This document shows, piece after piece, positions 1-9,119 of a stretch of 64,000 nt of DNA. Source of the stretch: Nostocaceae cyanobacterium (lineage in GTDB: Bacteria > Cyanobacteriota > Cyanobacteriia > Cyanobacteriales > Nostocaceae); contig JASJCY010000006.1 in assembly GCA_030065825.1 (NCBI GenBank), positions 44,120 through 108,119 of the forward strand. The letters are read 5' to 3'. Position 1 is the stretch's first letter. Every line of letters starts with the position of its first letter. Both the position numbers and the translations under genes were made by a program. The notes under the pieces are model-generated. The model was given only the letters and a program-made list of their open reading frames with translations. It did not search any database and was not told where the DNA came from.

Positions 1-2
1 CT

Positions 3-1028
3 TTTCAACCGAGAAAACCACCCCTAGAAATCGTTAAATACTACAATATCCAGGACAAGTTAAAAGTGGCTCCGATTCCCATGCCTTGGCCTATTGATTA
101 TATCACAACTAAATTCACTAATTCTAACACCATTGCCTGTAAATATTATTTTCCCTTTTATATACTTTCTACAACCAAACTTGTACATAGTCGTAACTGG
201 AATTTCGTGAAAGCTGCCATTAAAAATGGAGTTCCAGCAATTTATGAACATCACCACCACGAAGACAAGGAATTTGAACCAGAAATTGTTAATAGTCCGC
301 TATTTCAAATTTCGGTAACAGTGGCTGATACAATTAAAGAAACCATGATTGCCCATGGAATGCCAGCAGAAAAAGTGATTAAACTGCACAATGGTTATAA
401 TCGTTTATTCATGGAAAGACAACCCGACAAAGCAGCAAAATGGCGCATAAAATTACTCCCAGAGGGAATAGAAAAATTAGTAGTTTATTCAGGAGCGCTC
501 AAACAATTTAAAGGTATTAATCTATTAATAGATGTTGCCTTGGAAATGCCAAATATTCAATTTGTGTGTGCAGGGGGAAACGAAAAAGATGTAGCAGATT
601 ATCAAAAATTAGCCCAACAAAAGCAGGTTAATAATATTCAATTTTTGGGTTATATCTTGCATGAAGATTTAGCATCTTTACTGCAAGCAGCAGATGTTTT
701 AGTTCACCCTCATTGTTTGGGGAGGGCAGCAACTTTTACATCTCCCTTAAAGTTATTTGAGTACTTTGCTTCTGGAACTCCCATAGTAGCAACAGAAATT
801 CCTTCATTAATGGAGTTTAAAAACACAAATGCGATTACCACTTGGTGTGAACCTGATAATCCAAATCAATTTGTCAAAGCTGTGACCTGGGTCTTAGAAA
901 CTCATTCCCGAAAAATCGCAGGTTATGCAAATAGTATCGAGTTTGTGAAACAATTTTCTTGGGAAAATAGAGCAGCAAAAATTCTCAGTTATGTTGATGA
1001 ATGTTATCGTCCACAAGCATATAATTAA
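3..1028 (+). CDS. GT4-type glycosyltransferase, 5' end outside the window
   Basis: Retaining glycosyltransferase of the GT4 (GT-B fold) type, which transfers a sugar from a nucleotide-sugar donor, probably in surface-glycan assembly. The C-terminal donor-binding half is clear: YSGALKQFKGINLL starts the second Rossmann domain, and PHCLGRAATFTSPLKLFEYFASGTPIVAT carries the usual E-x7-E-like region. A GTG at 66 could be taken as a start, but the frame stays open from base 3 to 66 and those codons continue a plausible N-terminal domain, so I treat the gene as truncated by the window edge. About 340 residues are visible; full-length family members usually have 370-400. It ends 11 bp before the next glycosyltransferase on the same strand, which suggests an operon. 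Confidence 0.85.
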   Translation, partial: FQPRKPPLEIVKYYNIQDKLKVAPIPMPWPIDYITTKFTNSNTIACKYYFPFYILSTTKLVHSRNWNFVKAAIKNGVPAIYEHHHHEDKEFEPEIVNSPLFQISVTVADTIKETMIAHGMPAEKVIKLHNGYNRLFMERQPDKAAKWRIKLLPEGIEKLVVYSGALKQFKGINLLIDVALEMPNIQFVCAGGNEKDVADYQKLAQQKQVNNIQFLGYILHEDLASLLQAADVLVHPHCLGRAATFTSPLKLFEYFASGTPIVATEIPSLMEFKNTNAITTWCEPDNPNQFVKAVTWVLETHSRKIAGYANSIEFVKQFSWENRAAKILSYVDECYRPQAYN

Positions 1029-1039
1029 CAATTACACAA

Positions 1040-2014
1040 ATGGCTAGAGCAACTATTGGTATGATTAGTAGCTATCCTGGTTTGGATGAAAAACCGGACT
1101 GGTTGTGGCAACAAACTCCTGATTATTTTGGTGTCTGGGATAAAATTCAAATACTTGCTACAGAACCGCAGCCAGACTTTTTATTAATGTATAATTATAC
1201 GAGCTTTCCTAGGGAACCTCAAAAAAAGTTATGGTTTTGGCAAAATAACAAAGCACAAGCCCAATATAAACAAGCACAAGAAAAGCTCAAACATAAACTC
1301 CGGGGTGTGCCCAAAGAAAGAATAATTTATTTATTAAGAGAACCACCTTTAGAAGAAGTTGTAGAGAAAAACAAAAGATTTTATCAGCAAGCTCAAGCCT
1401 ATTGTGACTACATTTCTGGTCCCGACGATTATGCACCTAATCCAGATTATATGCCTGCTATTTGGTATTATTCCAACTCATTTCGTGAGTTAAATGAAAT
1501 GCCATCTCCGGCAAAAATTCGCAACTGTAGTTGGGTGACTTCTGGAATTAATCGTACAGCAAATCATCGCAGACGTTTGGAATTTTTAAGGCTGCTACGT
1601 AACCATAAATGTAAGTTTGATTTGTATGGTCGTAACTTACCAGATTGGGCACAAGGATGGGGAGCAATTCCCAACAAATGGTTTGCTATGGCACCTTATT
1701 ATTACAATCTAGCCATTGAAAATTATGCTGAAAATAGTTGGTATGTCAGTGAGAAACTTTGGGATGCTTTACTTGCTTGGTGCTTACCAATTTACTATGG
1801 AGGTTCAGCCGCAGATCAATTATTACCTCCTGGTAGCTTTTTAAGATTACCGAGTTTGGATGAAAAAGGATTTGCTTACATTCAAGAAGTAACAGCAACA
1901 CCAGATGCTTGGTATGCAGCAAAAGATGCCATTGCAGAGGCAAGACAAATCATTTTACACAAGTTAAACTTATTAGCATGGCTATCTAATTATGTACAAA
2001 AATTTTCCTATTAA
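1040..2014 (+). CDS. GT10 family (fucosyltransferase-like) glycosyltransferase
   Basis: Likely transfers fucose or a related sugar from a GDP-sugar to a glycan acceptor in the cytoplasm. The diagnostic GT10 C-terminal block is present at about residues 228-258: ENYAENSWYVSEKLWDALL followed by AWCLPIYYGG, matching the family pattern N-S-x4-V-T/S-E-K-L-W-x-A-L-x-x-x-x-P-I/V-Y-x-G. The N-terminal half (DYFGVWDKIQ, SGPDDYAPNPDY) is less conserved, as is usual. The length of 324 aa fits bacterial GT10 enzymes. The ATG lies 11 bp after the previous stop. The same-strand run of sugar transferases implies a shared pathway such as O-antigen or sheath glycan; the exact donor and linkage cannot be read from sequence. 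Confidence 0.82.
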   Translation: MARATIGMISSYPGLDEKPDWLWQQTPDYFGVWDKIQILATEPQPDFLLMYNYTSFPREPQKKLWFWQNNKAQAQYKQAQEKLKHKLRGVPKERIIYLLREPPLEEVVEKNKRFYQQAQAYCDYISGPDDYAPNPDYMPAIWYYSNSFRELNEMPSPAKIRNCSWVTSGINRTANHRRRLEFLRLLRNHKCKFDLYGRNLPDWAQGWGAIPNKWFAMAPYYYNLAIENYAENSWYVSEKLWDALLAWCLPIYYGGSAADQLLPPGSFLRLPSLDEKGFAYIQEVTATPDAWYAAKDAIAEARQIILHKLNLLAWLSNYVQKFSY

Positions 2015-2056
2015 GGACGGGGTCTTAAGAAAAATTGATAGCTATGGGAGGCTAGC

Positions 2057-3061
2057 ATGACTGATGGAATTTACATACTTGCTAATGATGTGGTTTATGA
2101 CCAATTAGTAGCTTTACTCAATAGTATTGAAGTCAATGCTGGCAAAAAATATCCTATCTGCATCATTCCCTACGACCATCGTTTAGAAAAGGTCAAAAGG
2201 GAAATTGAAAATCGAGACAATGTAGAAATATTTGCCGAAGTTTCTACCATTGAAACCTGGGAAAATTTTTCCACAGAAGTTTGGCAAGTACATCCTCATG
2301 CATTCAAAATTTGGCAAGAAAAAGGTATATCTGGAGTTTATCGTTTGGGAATGCATCGCAGATTTTGTGCCTTTGATGGTATTTTTGACAAATTTATTTA
2401 TCTAGATGCTGATATCTTAATTTTAAATTCGTTAGAGTACATTTTTCAACAGTTGAATCACCATGATTTTGTAGTCTATGACTTTCAATATAAAGACCCC
2501 AGTCATGTATACAATATCAACTCGGAAAAATTATTAAATATTTTTCCCAATTCTCGTATCCAGAATCAAATATTTTGTGCTGGTTTATACGCTGGTAAAA
2601 AAGGTTTATTCGATATAGAACGACGAAATTATCTATTATCTCTATTGCCAGAAGAAGCAGAAATTTTGTATATGAATGCTCCCGACCAAACAATTCTTAA
2701 TTATATGGTCATGCGGTCGGATATTCGTAGCTATAATTTTGCTCACCATTTACCAGCATCTGCAAGAACTGGTTGTTGCGTTACTTCCCCTCATTTTCAG
2801 GACAGAAATCATATTTTGTATGACAGAGATAATCCCTTAACTTATCTGCACTACATTGGTTTATCCTCTAAATTATTTAGTCTTGTTTGTGCAGGAGAAA
2901 ATATTGATTTTCCCTATAGGGATATTTTCTTACATTATCGCTATCTTCATGAACCAGAAAAGAAACCGCAGTTTCAAACAAAGCCGAAAGCTTACAATGC
3001 ACCACCAAATTTAGCCACACGAGTTTTAAGGAAATTAGGATTAACTGTAGAGGGTAAATAA
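2057..3061 (+). CDS. GT8-like nucleotide-sugar transferase, paralog A
   Basis: Probable glycosyltransferase of GT-A fold. Around residues 112-124 KFIYLDADILIL supplies a DxD metal- and nucleotide-sugar-binding motif, and DQTILNYM near residue 220 resembles the GT8-like DQ-x-x-L-N element. The start TDGIYILANDVVYDQLVALLNSI is shared with the next gene (MNRGIYITANDKVTDHAIALLNSI), so the two are tandem duplicates. I believe Nostoc homologues of this type are annotated as a pair-named uncharacterised family, but could not check. 334 aa, no signal peptide or membrane segment. The stop codon abuts the ATG of the paralog with no gap, indicating translational coupling. Acceptor and donor are unknown. 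Confidence 0.72.
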   Translation: MTDGIYILANDVVYDQLVALLNSIEVNAGKKYPICIIPYDHRLEKVKREIENRDNVEIFAEVSTIETWENFSTEVWQVHPHAFKIWQEKGISGVYRLGMHRRFCAFDGIFDKFIYLDADILILNSLEYIFQQLNHHDFVVYDFQYKDPSHVYNINSEKLLNIFPNSRIQNQIFCAGLYAGKKGLFDIERRNYLLSLLPEEAEILYMNAPDQTILNYMVMRSDIRSYNFAHHLPASARTGCCVTSPHFQDRNHILYDRDNPLTYLHYIGLSSKLFSLVCAGENIDFPYRDIFLHYRYLHEPEKKPQFQTKPKAYNAPPNLATRVLRKLGLTVEGK

Positions 3062-3988
3062 ATGAATCGGGGTATATATATTACTGCTAATGATAAAGTC
3101 ACAGACCATGCAATTGCACTTTTAAATAGTATCAGATTGCATGACCAAGATACTCCAATTGTGATGATTCCTTATGATGAGAACTATCACAAAATTGCCC
3201 ACACCCTGAATAAATATTATGGAGTAGAAATTTATCAAGACTTAGATTTTATTGATAGATTATCAAAGAAATTACACGAAACTTTCGGAGGTCAATTTTT
3301 TGCCCGTCCTCATCAATTTCGTAAGCAGGCTTGTTGGTTTGGTCCCTTTGATGAATTTTTATATATTGACACCGATATAGTTGTATTTGAAAAAATAATT
3401 GATAATCTTAATTACCTAGCACAAGCAGATTTTATTTATTGTGATTACCAACATGCTGGTGGAATTACAAACGTATTTACACCCAAGGTGTTAGAAGATA
3501 AAATATTTACTGAAAACGAAATCAAAGATATTTTCAATGGTGGGTTTTGGGGTTCTAAGAAAAATCTACTCTCGGAAGAGGAATTATACGCAACCTTTGC
3601 CGAATGTGCAGCCCATCCAGAATACTTTGATTTTTCTCAAAAGACTTCCGACCAGCCTATTATTAATTATATGCTTCTCAAGCGGATTAAGAGACGTTTT
3701 AATATAGTTCGTAGAGAAGGTAAAGCACCTGGTAATTGGGCAGGAACTACCTATTTTCAACGACAGGGAAATATCTTAATTGACCCTACAATGAATCAAC
3801 ATTTGCAATATCTCCACTGGGCTGGTATTCGGATTCAACCTGGTTGTCCTTATTGGGAAATTTGGGATTATTATCGTCATCTAAATCCAGAACTACCACC
3901 AGCGATATTACCAAAATCAATGAAAAAAAATCTATTACAGAAAAGTTTAGACAAATTAATCAGTGATTTTCAAAATATCACAAGTTAA
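3062..3988 (+). CDS. GT8-like nucleotide-sugar transferase, paralog B
   Basis: Paralog of the preceding gene, starting at the base after its stop codon. The N-terminus IYITANDKVTDHAIALLNSIRLHDQDTPIVMIPYD mirrors the first copy. The acidic motif here is LYIDTDIVVF (DTD rather than DAD), followed by FNGGFWGSKKNL and SDQPIINYML, the expected order for a GT8/GT-A enzyme. 308 aa, soluble. The copies have diverged considerably, so they probably act on successive or different sugars rather than being redundant. What I see is the motif order and the duplication; the enzymatic role is inferred from the fold and from the glycosyltransferase neighbours. Confidence 0.72.
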   Translation: MNRGIYITANDKVTDHAIALLNSIRLHDQDTPIVMIPYDENYHKIAHTLNKYYGVEIYQDLDFIDRLSKKLHETFGGQFFARPHQFRKQACWFGPFDEFLYIDTDIVVFEKIIDNLNYLAQADFIYCDYQHAGGITNVFTPKVLEDKIFTENEIKDIFNGGFWGSKKNLLSEEELYATFAECAAHPEYFDFSQKTSDQPIINYMLLKRIKRRFNIVRREGKAPGNWAGTTYFQRQGNILIDPTMNQHLQYLHWAGIRIQPGCPYWEIWDYYRHLNPELPPAILPKSMKKNLLQKSLDKLISDFQNITS

Positions 3989-4056
3989 ACTATCAATAAA
4001 TACTCTTAGGGAACAGGGAATAGGGAATAAGAAACAGGGATAATTAATTTGAAATT

Positions 4057-4833
4057 ATGAAAAATACACTACCACAAAAAGTTTGTTTTTGTACCTTAGC
4101 TTTACGTAAAAAGTATCGTCTCCTGACTCAAAATTTAGCTCAGGATTTAGAAAAATATGCTCCTGGTAAACAACTATTAATTTACACAGACTCTCCACAA
4201 GATTTTGTTAATTACCCCAATGTCCTAGCTTTTCAATATAGTCAAAAAGGGATTCTTCATTGTTATCATGATAAACGTTTTGTCATGGCAGAAGCTTTAT
4301 CAAAATTTGATGCCGCAATTTATATTGATGCAGATACAAGAATCATTTCTCAGATTCCCCATAATATTAATTTTCAACCAGGAATCACCGTCGGACATAC
4401 TGAAAATTTGGTCGAACATGTCAGTAAATACACCCCTGAACGACTGGAAACTCTTAACAAAGTAGCATCCAAATTAAATCTATCTTTAGAAACTGTGACT
4501 TACATGGGAGAAAGTTTATTTGTCATTGCCAAAGACGAAGGTAGAGAAACAGAATTTTTTAAATACTGGGGAATTATTAGCAATTATTTAGAATTAAAAG
4601 GTATTCATGCTGGTGCTGGTAATGCTATGGGTTTAGCAGCCACAAAAGTAGGATGGATAATTAAAAAAGATGGCTGGCAAACTATTAGAAAAGTCACTCA
4701 ACATCTGGATGCTGCTTCTATCTCTACACAGCAGACTTTTTGGGATAAATGGCAAAGAAGGATAGGATATCACTACCGCTTAAATAAAGCTAGAATCATG
4801 GCATTGAAAGATTTTAATTTTTACTATAACTAG
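4057..4833 (+). CDS. putative GT-A type glycosyltransferase, paralog C
   Basis: Likely sugar transferase: VCFCTLALRKKYRLLTQNLAQDLEKYAPG is a Rossmann-like N-terminus, CYHDKRFVMAEAL lies before the metal-binding site, and AAIYIDADTRI gives a DxD motif near residue 92. The C-terminus ends with LKDFNFYYN. It is paralogous to the convergent gene at 5096-5980, which shares KFCFCSLALGKKYR, CYHDKRFVIAKAL, CIFMDADMRI and the terminal LSNFDFYYRS. 258 aa, soluble. It follows paralog B after 68 bp that contain a short stretch of the GGGAATAGGGAA-type intergenic repeat. Family membership beyond GT-A is uncertain. Confidence 0.65.
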   Translation: MKNTLPQKVCFCTLALRKKYRLLTQNLAQDLEKYAPGKQLLIYTDSPQDFVNYPNVLAFQYSQKGILHCYHDKRFVMAEALSKFDAAIYIDADTRIISQIPHNINFQPGITVGHTENLVEHVSKYTPERLETLNKVASKLNLSLETVTYMGESLFVIAKDEGRETEFFKYWGIISNYLELKGIHAGAGNAMGLAATKVGWIIKKDGWQTIRKVTQHLDAASISTQQTFWDKWQRRIGYHYRLNKARIMALKDFNFYYN

Positions 4834-5095
4834 TAAAACAACCTTTAGAAAGTAGGGTGTATTAGACGCTTATTTTCAACCCGGATTTGTTAGAAAAACA
4901 TAATTAAAGTGCCTAACGCACCGCTATATAACATGATGCGTTATTCTCAAGCCCTAATGCACCCTAATTACTTACTTTAGAGAATGGTGCGTTAGACTAA
5001 ATTCATAACGCACCCGACATCTACAACTACAGCTTCCACAGCCAAACATTGAGATAGAATAAAGCTTCATGATAGAATTTTGAGGTTTTTAAAAA

Positions 5096-5980
5096 CTATG
5101 AACGATAATAAAAATCAAAATTACTCAATGCAAAAACTTTTAAGTGTAAAACACTATATAAATAGCGAATATTTTTACTAATTTTCAATATTACTTTCTC
5201 CAAAATAGAACCCTTGGCATGTTCAATCATCCTTTGTTCCTCAAAATAGATTGACATTTCATGCATCTTCGATTGTCCTTTTTTAATCCTAATTAATTCA
5301 GTTCTATCCTTAAAAAATGAAATTCCCTCCATCTCACTCCATCTAACTGGTAAACTCGCTTTAGCAGCAGCTAAACCTATGGCATTACCTTCTGCATCAT
5401 AGACTCCATTTAGTTCAAAATAAGGCGCTATTTTATCCCATTGTTTTAAAAACTCAATTTCTCTACCCGAGTCCTTTGTAACTGCAAATAAATACTCATA
5501 GACAAATTTAATATTTGGATTTTCTATTTCTAAGTTTAATTTATCTGCAGCATTTTGAGTAACTTTAAATTCTCTCCTCAATCTCTCCTTGGCATTTCCA
5601 GTAATAGCTTTTGCATGTTTTTTAGTCATTATTTCACAGCCTCTAGCTGTTATTCCTGGTTCTTGAATCCATTTTATATTTTGTGGAACAGGTGCCAAAA
5701 TTCGCATATCTGCATCCATAAATATGCAGGAATTATATAAAGATAAAGCCTTAGCAATTACAAACCTTTTATCGTGGTAACACTTCACACCTTTTTGTCT
5801 ATGTTTAAAAGCTAAAACATTTTCCTGTTGAGTAAAATCAGTCGGCTTATCTGTTAAAATTACAAAATAAGTATTAGGTGAATATTTTGCTATATCTCTT
5901 GCTAATAACAATGCTAAAGAGCGATATTTTTTACCTAATGCCAAACTACAAAAGCAAAATTTTGTTTCTACTTGAATCAT
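5096..5980 (-). CDS. putative GT-A type glycosyltransferase, paralog D (convergent)
   Basis: Inverted paralog of the gene at 4057-4833, with the same order of landmarks: FCFCSLALGKKYRSLALLLARD, CYHDKRFVIAKALSLYNSCIFMDADMRI with a DxD, an acidic YDAEGNAIGLAAAK segment and the terminal FYYRS. It is longer (294 aa) because of an insertion after the DxD containing TKKHAKAITGNAKERLRREFK. The two copies converge across about 260 bp that hold palindromic fragments of the kind GTGCGTTA / TAACGCAC, a common cyanobacterial intergenic repeat. A duplication-inversion is the simplest explanation. The substrate is unknown. Confidence 0.63.
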   Translation of the reverse strand: MIQVETKFCFCSLALGKKYRSLALLLARDIAKYSPNTYFVILTDKPTDFTQQENVLAFKHRQKGVKCYHDKRFVIAKALSLYNSCIFMDADMRILAPVPQNIKWIQEPGITARGCEIMTKKHAKAITGNAKERLRREFKVTQNAADKLNLEIENPNIKFVYEYLFAVTKDSGREIEFLKQWDKIAPYFELNGVYDAEGNAIGLAAAKASLPVRWSEMEGISFFKDRTELIRIKKGQSKMHEMSIYFEEQRMIEHAKGSILEKVILKISKNIRYLYSVLHLKVFALSNFDFYYRS

Positions 5981-6065
5981 ATTTTTACTATTCAGAAAAT
6001 AAAATTTTATGCAAGTTATTACACAATTATTAATTTTACTGATTATTAGTGAAGATAATTCACAT

Positions 6066-6101
6066 AAAAAAATAACTCACCGCTAACAAACTTGCGGTGA
6101 G
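6066..6101 (-). terminator. Rho-independent terminator after the small membrane protein gene
   Basis: The stem CTCACCGC (6076-6083) pairs with GCGGTGAG (6094-6101). On the minus strand it is followed by a T-rich run (complement of the A tract at 6066-6072). It lies 25 bp beyond the stop of the gene at 6127. Confidence 0.75.
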
Positions 6102-6126
6102 CAACTATAAATCAATTATCCTATAT

Positions 6127-6501
6127 CTACTTCAAAGAATCTAAATCCAAAGATGCCATACCTTGACTTTCAACATAAGCCAACATACTTCCTAATTGTG
6201 ACCAAACTAGCCAGCTAGTCAGAAGAGTAACTACAAAACCTGTGCCATAGGCAAGTATAGTAGAAAAGCCAAATAATGCTAAACCAGAGGAAAGAAATAA
6301 ACCAATACCACCAATAATTCCCAGAAATGGCACAAATAATTGTTTCATTGATAAACGAGAATCGGAATTTTCTCCACCTTCACTCTGCCATTTTTGAACA
6401 ACTAATTTTAGTGTTCCAGAAAAAGCCGCACCAGATGTTATTGCAGCCAGTAAACCAAAAACTAATAATAAATAGGGCGATTGTGGAGGATAGTAGTACA
6501 T
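6127..6501 (-). CDS. small conserved-type membrane protein, function unknown
   Basis: I do not recognise a family. The 124-aa protein starts MYYYPPQSPYLLLVFGLLAAITSGAAFSG, so the first membrane helix is at about residues 10-30. Two further hydrophobic stretches follow, at about 52-75 (LFVPFLGIIGGIGLFLSSGLALFG) and 77-101. A hydrophilic loop (QKWQSEGGENSDSRLSMK) links helices 1 and 2. The ATG is 133 bp downstream of the UbiB-type gene, with AT-rich GGTAAATGGTAAAAG-type simple repeat in between. A dedicated terminator follows. The clean hydrophobicity pattern and its own terminator argue for a real gene. Confidence 0.68.
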   Translation of the reverse strand: MYYYPPQSPYLLLVFGLLAAITSGAAFSGTLKLVVQKWQSEGGENSDSRLSMKQLFVPFLGIIGGIGLFLSSGLALFGFSTILAYGTGFVVTLLTSWLVWSQLGSMLAYVESQGMASLDLDSLK

Positions 6502-6634
6502 TAAAACTCCTGATTATTGCGGAATTAGCTAATAACTAATTAGTTTACAGTAGCAAAACGGTAAATGGTAAAAGATAAATGGTAAAGGGTAAAAGCAATT
6601 ACCTATTACCTATTACCCATTACCAAACACCATA

Positions 6635-8377
6635 TTATTGTCCCTTACCAAGGGAAAAGAAAGATGTTGCTTGAGGTAATATAGCAGCTGCACCTTCTCG
6701 GGATAAATCACTCAAAACTCCAATCGCTACATCTAATAAACGATTTGGTTTGAGGTCATCTTTGACTAAATCCCATAGTCGTTGGACTTCCTCCGTATGC
6801 AGGCGATCATCCTCGGTAAGTGCAACCACCAATTGTCGCCGCAGAAACTTTCCTTCCTCTGACAACAAATATTGCAACCCCAATTTGGCTGTAGGTAGAA
6901 CATCAAAACTGCTATCTGTACGGGCGATCGCAATTAAATTCTCTAGCCGTTGCCACTGAAACTTACCATCTTTAAACAGCACGTTCAACAGTCGTCGGCG
7001 TAATTGGGGAGATTCCCCAGTTAACAATCGTCGCGCAACGTAGGGATAAGCCACCTCGACAATTTTGAAATTGCGGTTCAAACTCAGGGCTATACCTTCC
7101 TGAGTCACCAAGGAACGAATAATCAGAGCAAACTTTGCCGGAACTCGGAAAGGATAATCATACATCAATTCCGAGAACTGATCGGTGATGGTTTTAAAGT
7201 TAAAATCCCCGACGTTTTGACTAATAGCATTGCCCAATAACATTTCCAAAGCTGGTACAATGGGGGCAATGTCTGTGTCTGCTGTCAGGAAACCCAACTT
7301 TACATAATCTTCGGCTAAGTCACTATACTCTTGGTTAACCAGATGTACCACTGCATCTACCAAAGTTTCTTTGGTAGTTTCATCCAGTTGATCCATCATT
7401 CCAAAATCTATGTAGCCCATTCTACCATCGGGCATAGCGAATAAATTTCCTGGGTGGGGGTCAGCATGGAAGAAACCATGTTCTAATAATTGCTGCAAAC
7501 CCGAAGTAACCCCAATTTCAATAATCGCCTCTGGATCTAAACCAGCTTTGCGGATACTTGTAGTATCAGTTAGTTTGTATCCGTTTAACCACTCCAAAGT
7601 TAAAACCCGATTAGCTGTGTAACGCCAATAAATCGCCGGAACTTTCACCTGGGGGTCGTTACGAAAGTTAGTAGCAAACTTTTCGGCGTTGCGTCCTTCG
7701 TTGAGGTAATCAATTTCCTCAAATAACTTGGTGCCAAACTCATCTACAATCAAAGTTAGGTCATGACCGAGATTCAAAGGTAACCAAGGACTCAGCCAAT
7801 TTGCCGCCCAACGCATTAAATAAAGGTCGAGAGTAATAACTGGACGTAGATTGGGACGTTGTACCTTTACCGCTACCTCTTCACCACTATATAGGCGACC
7901 CCGATATACTTGACCCAAACTAGCCGCAGCAACGGGTTTTGGCGACAATTCGCTAAAAATCTCGTCAATTGAACGGTCTAATTCAGTTTCAATAATCCGG
8001 TAGGCGATCGCATTATCGAAAGGTGGTAATTGGTCTTGCAGTTTGACCAGTTCCTCTAAGAAATCTTTGCGTATCAAGTCCGGTCGCGTGGAAAGGGCTT
8101 GACCAACTTTAATAAAGGTAGGACCAAGGCAAGTCAGCACCTCCCGCAGTTGGGTAGCTCGTTTCAACCTATTATCTTCTACCCGGTCTTGCCATTCATC
8201 CCACTTGAGACCGATAATGAATATGGCAAAGTTCCAAATAATCTTAATTGCCCGTGCCCACGCTAGCCAGGGACGATAGCGGTAGTAATCAGCGATCTCT
8301 TTGGGATCGTAACGTCGATTTTTTGTTGTAAGGGTCTGTGGACTCACTCCCTTATTTACCTCTACATTTAAAATCAA
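6635..8377 (-). CDS. ABC1/AarF/UbiB family atypical kinase
   Basis: UbiB/ADCK-type kinase-like ATPase. In cyanobacteria and plastids the family is linked to prenyl-quinone metabolism and thylakoid lipid homeostasis. Visible family marks are: a KxGQ-type motif in FIKVGQALSTRPD near residue 90; AAASLGQVYRGRL, the Ala-rich loop that replaces the usual glycine loop; VAVKVQRP with the catalytic Lys; and HGFFHADPHPGNLFAMPDGRMGYIDFGMMDQL, which combines the HxDxHPGN catalytic loop with DFG. Hydrophobic stretches near the C-terminus may attach it to membrane. 580 aa is typical. The ATG at 8377 puts YDPKEIADYYRYRPWLAW at the expected distance. Cyanobacteria carry several paralogs, so I assign no symbol. 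Confidence 0.92.
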   Translation of the reverse strand: MILNVEVNKGVSPQTLTTKNRRYDPKEIADYYRYRPWLAWARAIKIIWNFAIFIIGLKWDEWQDRVEDNRLKRATQLREVLTCLGPTFIKVGQALSTRPDLIRKDFLEELVKLQDQLPPFDNAIAYRIIETELDRSIDEIFSELSPKPVAAASLGQVYRGRLYSGEEVAVKVQRPNLRPVITLDLYLMRWAANWLSPWLPLNLGHDLTLIVDEFGTKLFEEIDYLNEGRNAEKFATNFRNDPQVKVPAIYWRYTANRVLTLEWLNGYKLTDTTSIRKAGLDPEAIIEIGVTSGLQQLLEHGFFHADPHPGNLFAMPDGRMGYIDFGMMDQLDETTKETLVDAVVHLVNQEYSDLAEDYVKLGFLTADTDIAPIVPALEMLLGNAISQNVGDFNFKTITDQFSELMYDYPFRVPAKFALIIRSLVTQEGIALSLNRNFKIVEVAYPYVARRLLTGESPQLRRRLLNVLFKDGKFQWQRLENLIAIARTDSSFDVLPTAKLGLQYLLSEEGKFLRRQLVVALTEDDRLHTEEVQRLWDLVKDDLKPNRLLDVAIGVLSDLSREGAAAILPQATSFFSLGKGQ

Positions 8378-8741
8378 ATTTTGCTGCTCAAAACCTTATA
8401 GGACAACCCCATAGCGCGAACTAGGTTCTTTGGCTGCCGCTTTCTTATGCTTCCTGTGATTTTGTCAAAATTTATTAAAAGCTATTTTTATCTTTTTCTT
8501 ATTTTATATTACTACACAAAAGTACATATACCTATATATAATCAAAAAGCCGTAAAATTACTACTATTAAAAGTATCAATTTAATCTTTTTTTGGGTGAA
8601 TACCACAGAGTTTGCACCTGGGTCAGAAACCGCACTTATGAACCAAAAATTATGATTTTGACTGATTAATATTGCCAATCAACCCCGGCAGTCTCTTTCA
8701 TTGCGGGTAGACACGTAGTGGCTTGGAGGAAGTAGCCGCTA

Positions 8742-9020
8742 CTCTAGCGCTAGGGTGTTTTTGCCCGGTTTGTGACGATTACTAAGGGCAAAGCGATTTT
8801 TTTGGGGGGTGAGACCATTACTATAGCGCTAGATTTTTTTGGGGGGTGAGACCATTACTATAGCGCTAGGGTTTTTTGGGGGGTGAGACCATTACTCTAG
8901 CGCTAGGGTTTTTTGGGGGGTGAGACCACTACTATAGCGAAGGGAGTTTTTGCCGGGGTTGTGACCATTACTCTAGCGCTAGGGTTTTTTGGGGGGTGAG
9001 ACCACTACTATAGCGCTTTA
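8742..9020. repeat. 37-bp tandem repeat array with CTAGCGCTAG palindrome (array 1)
   Basis: Eight contiguous units begin at about 8742, 8782, 8821, 8858, 8895, 8932, 8971 and 9008, with spacings of 40, 39, 37, 37, 37, 39 and 37. A unit consists of CTMTAGCGCTAG, then a T run, a G run (GGGGGGTGAGACC) and ATTA. The units are back to back with no unique spacers, so this is not a CRISPR. Units differ by point changes, and one has lost the palindrome (TATAGCGAAGGG at about 8933). The 360 bp between the array and the UbiB gene (8378-8741) are AT-rich, and I see no gene there. The same repeat family recurs in inverted orientation at 63.7-64 kb. Confidence 0.93.
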
Positions 9021-9062
9021 CCTATTTCTCGTTCTCTATTTCCCGTTCCCTGTTTTGATCCA

Positions 9063-9086
9063 CAAAAAAACCCGCCGAAGCGGGTT
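9063..9086 (-). terminator. Rho-independent terminator downstream of isrB
   Basis: The stem AACCCGC (9069-9075) / GCGGGTT (9080-9086) with a CGAA tetraloop on the plus strand (TTCG when read on the minus strand) is followed on the minus strand by a run of seven T. It lies 34 bp past the isrB stop and separates the gene from the 37-bp repeat array. Confidence 0.85.
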
Positions 9087-9119
9087 AGAACACAAGAAGC
9101 TATAAACAAAAGCTTAAAT

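Noticed and set aside
8742..9020. Possible CRISPR array
   Set aside because: The 37-bp units are contiguous with no unique spacers, vary internally, and no cas genes are present.
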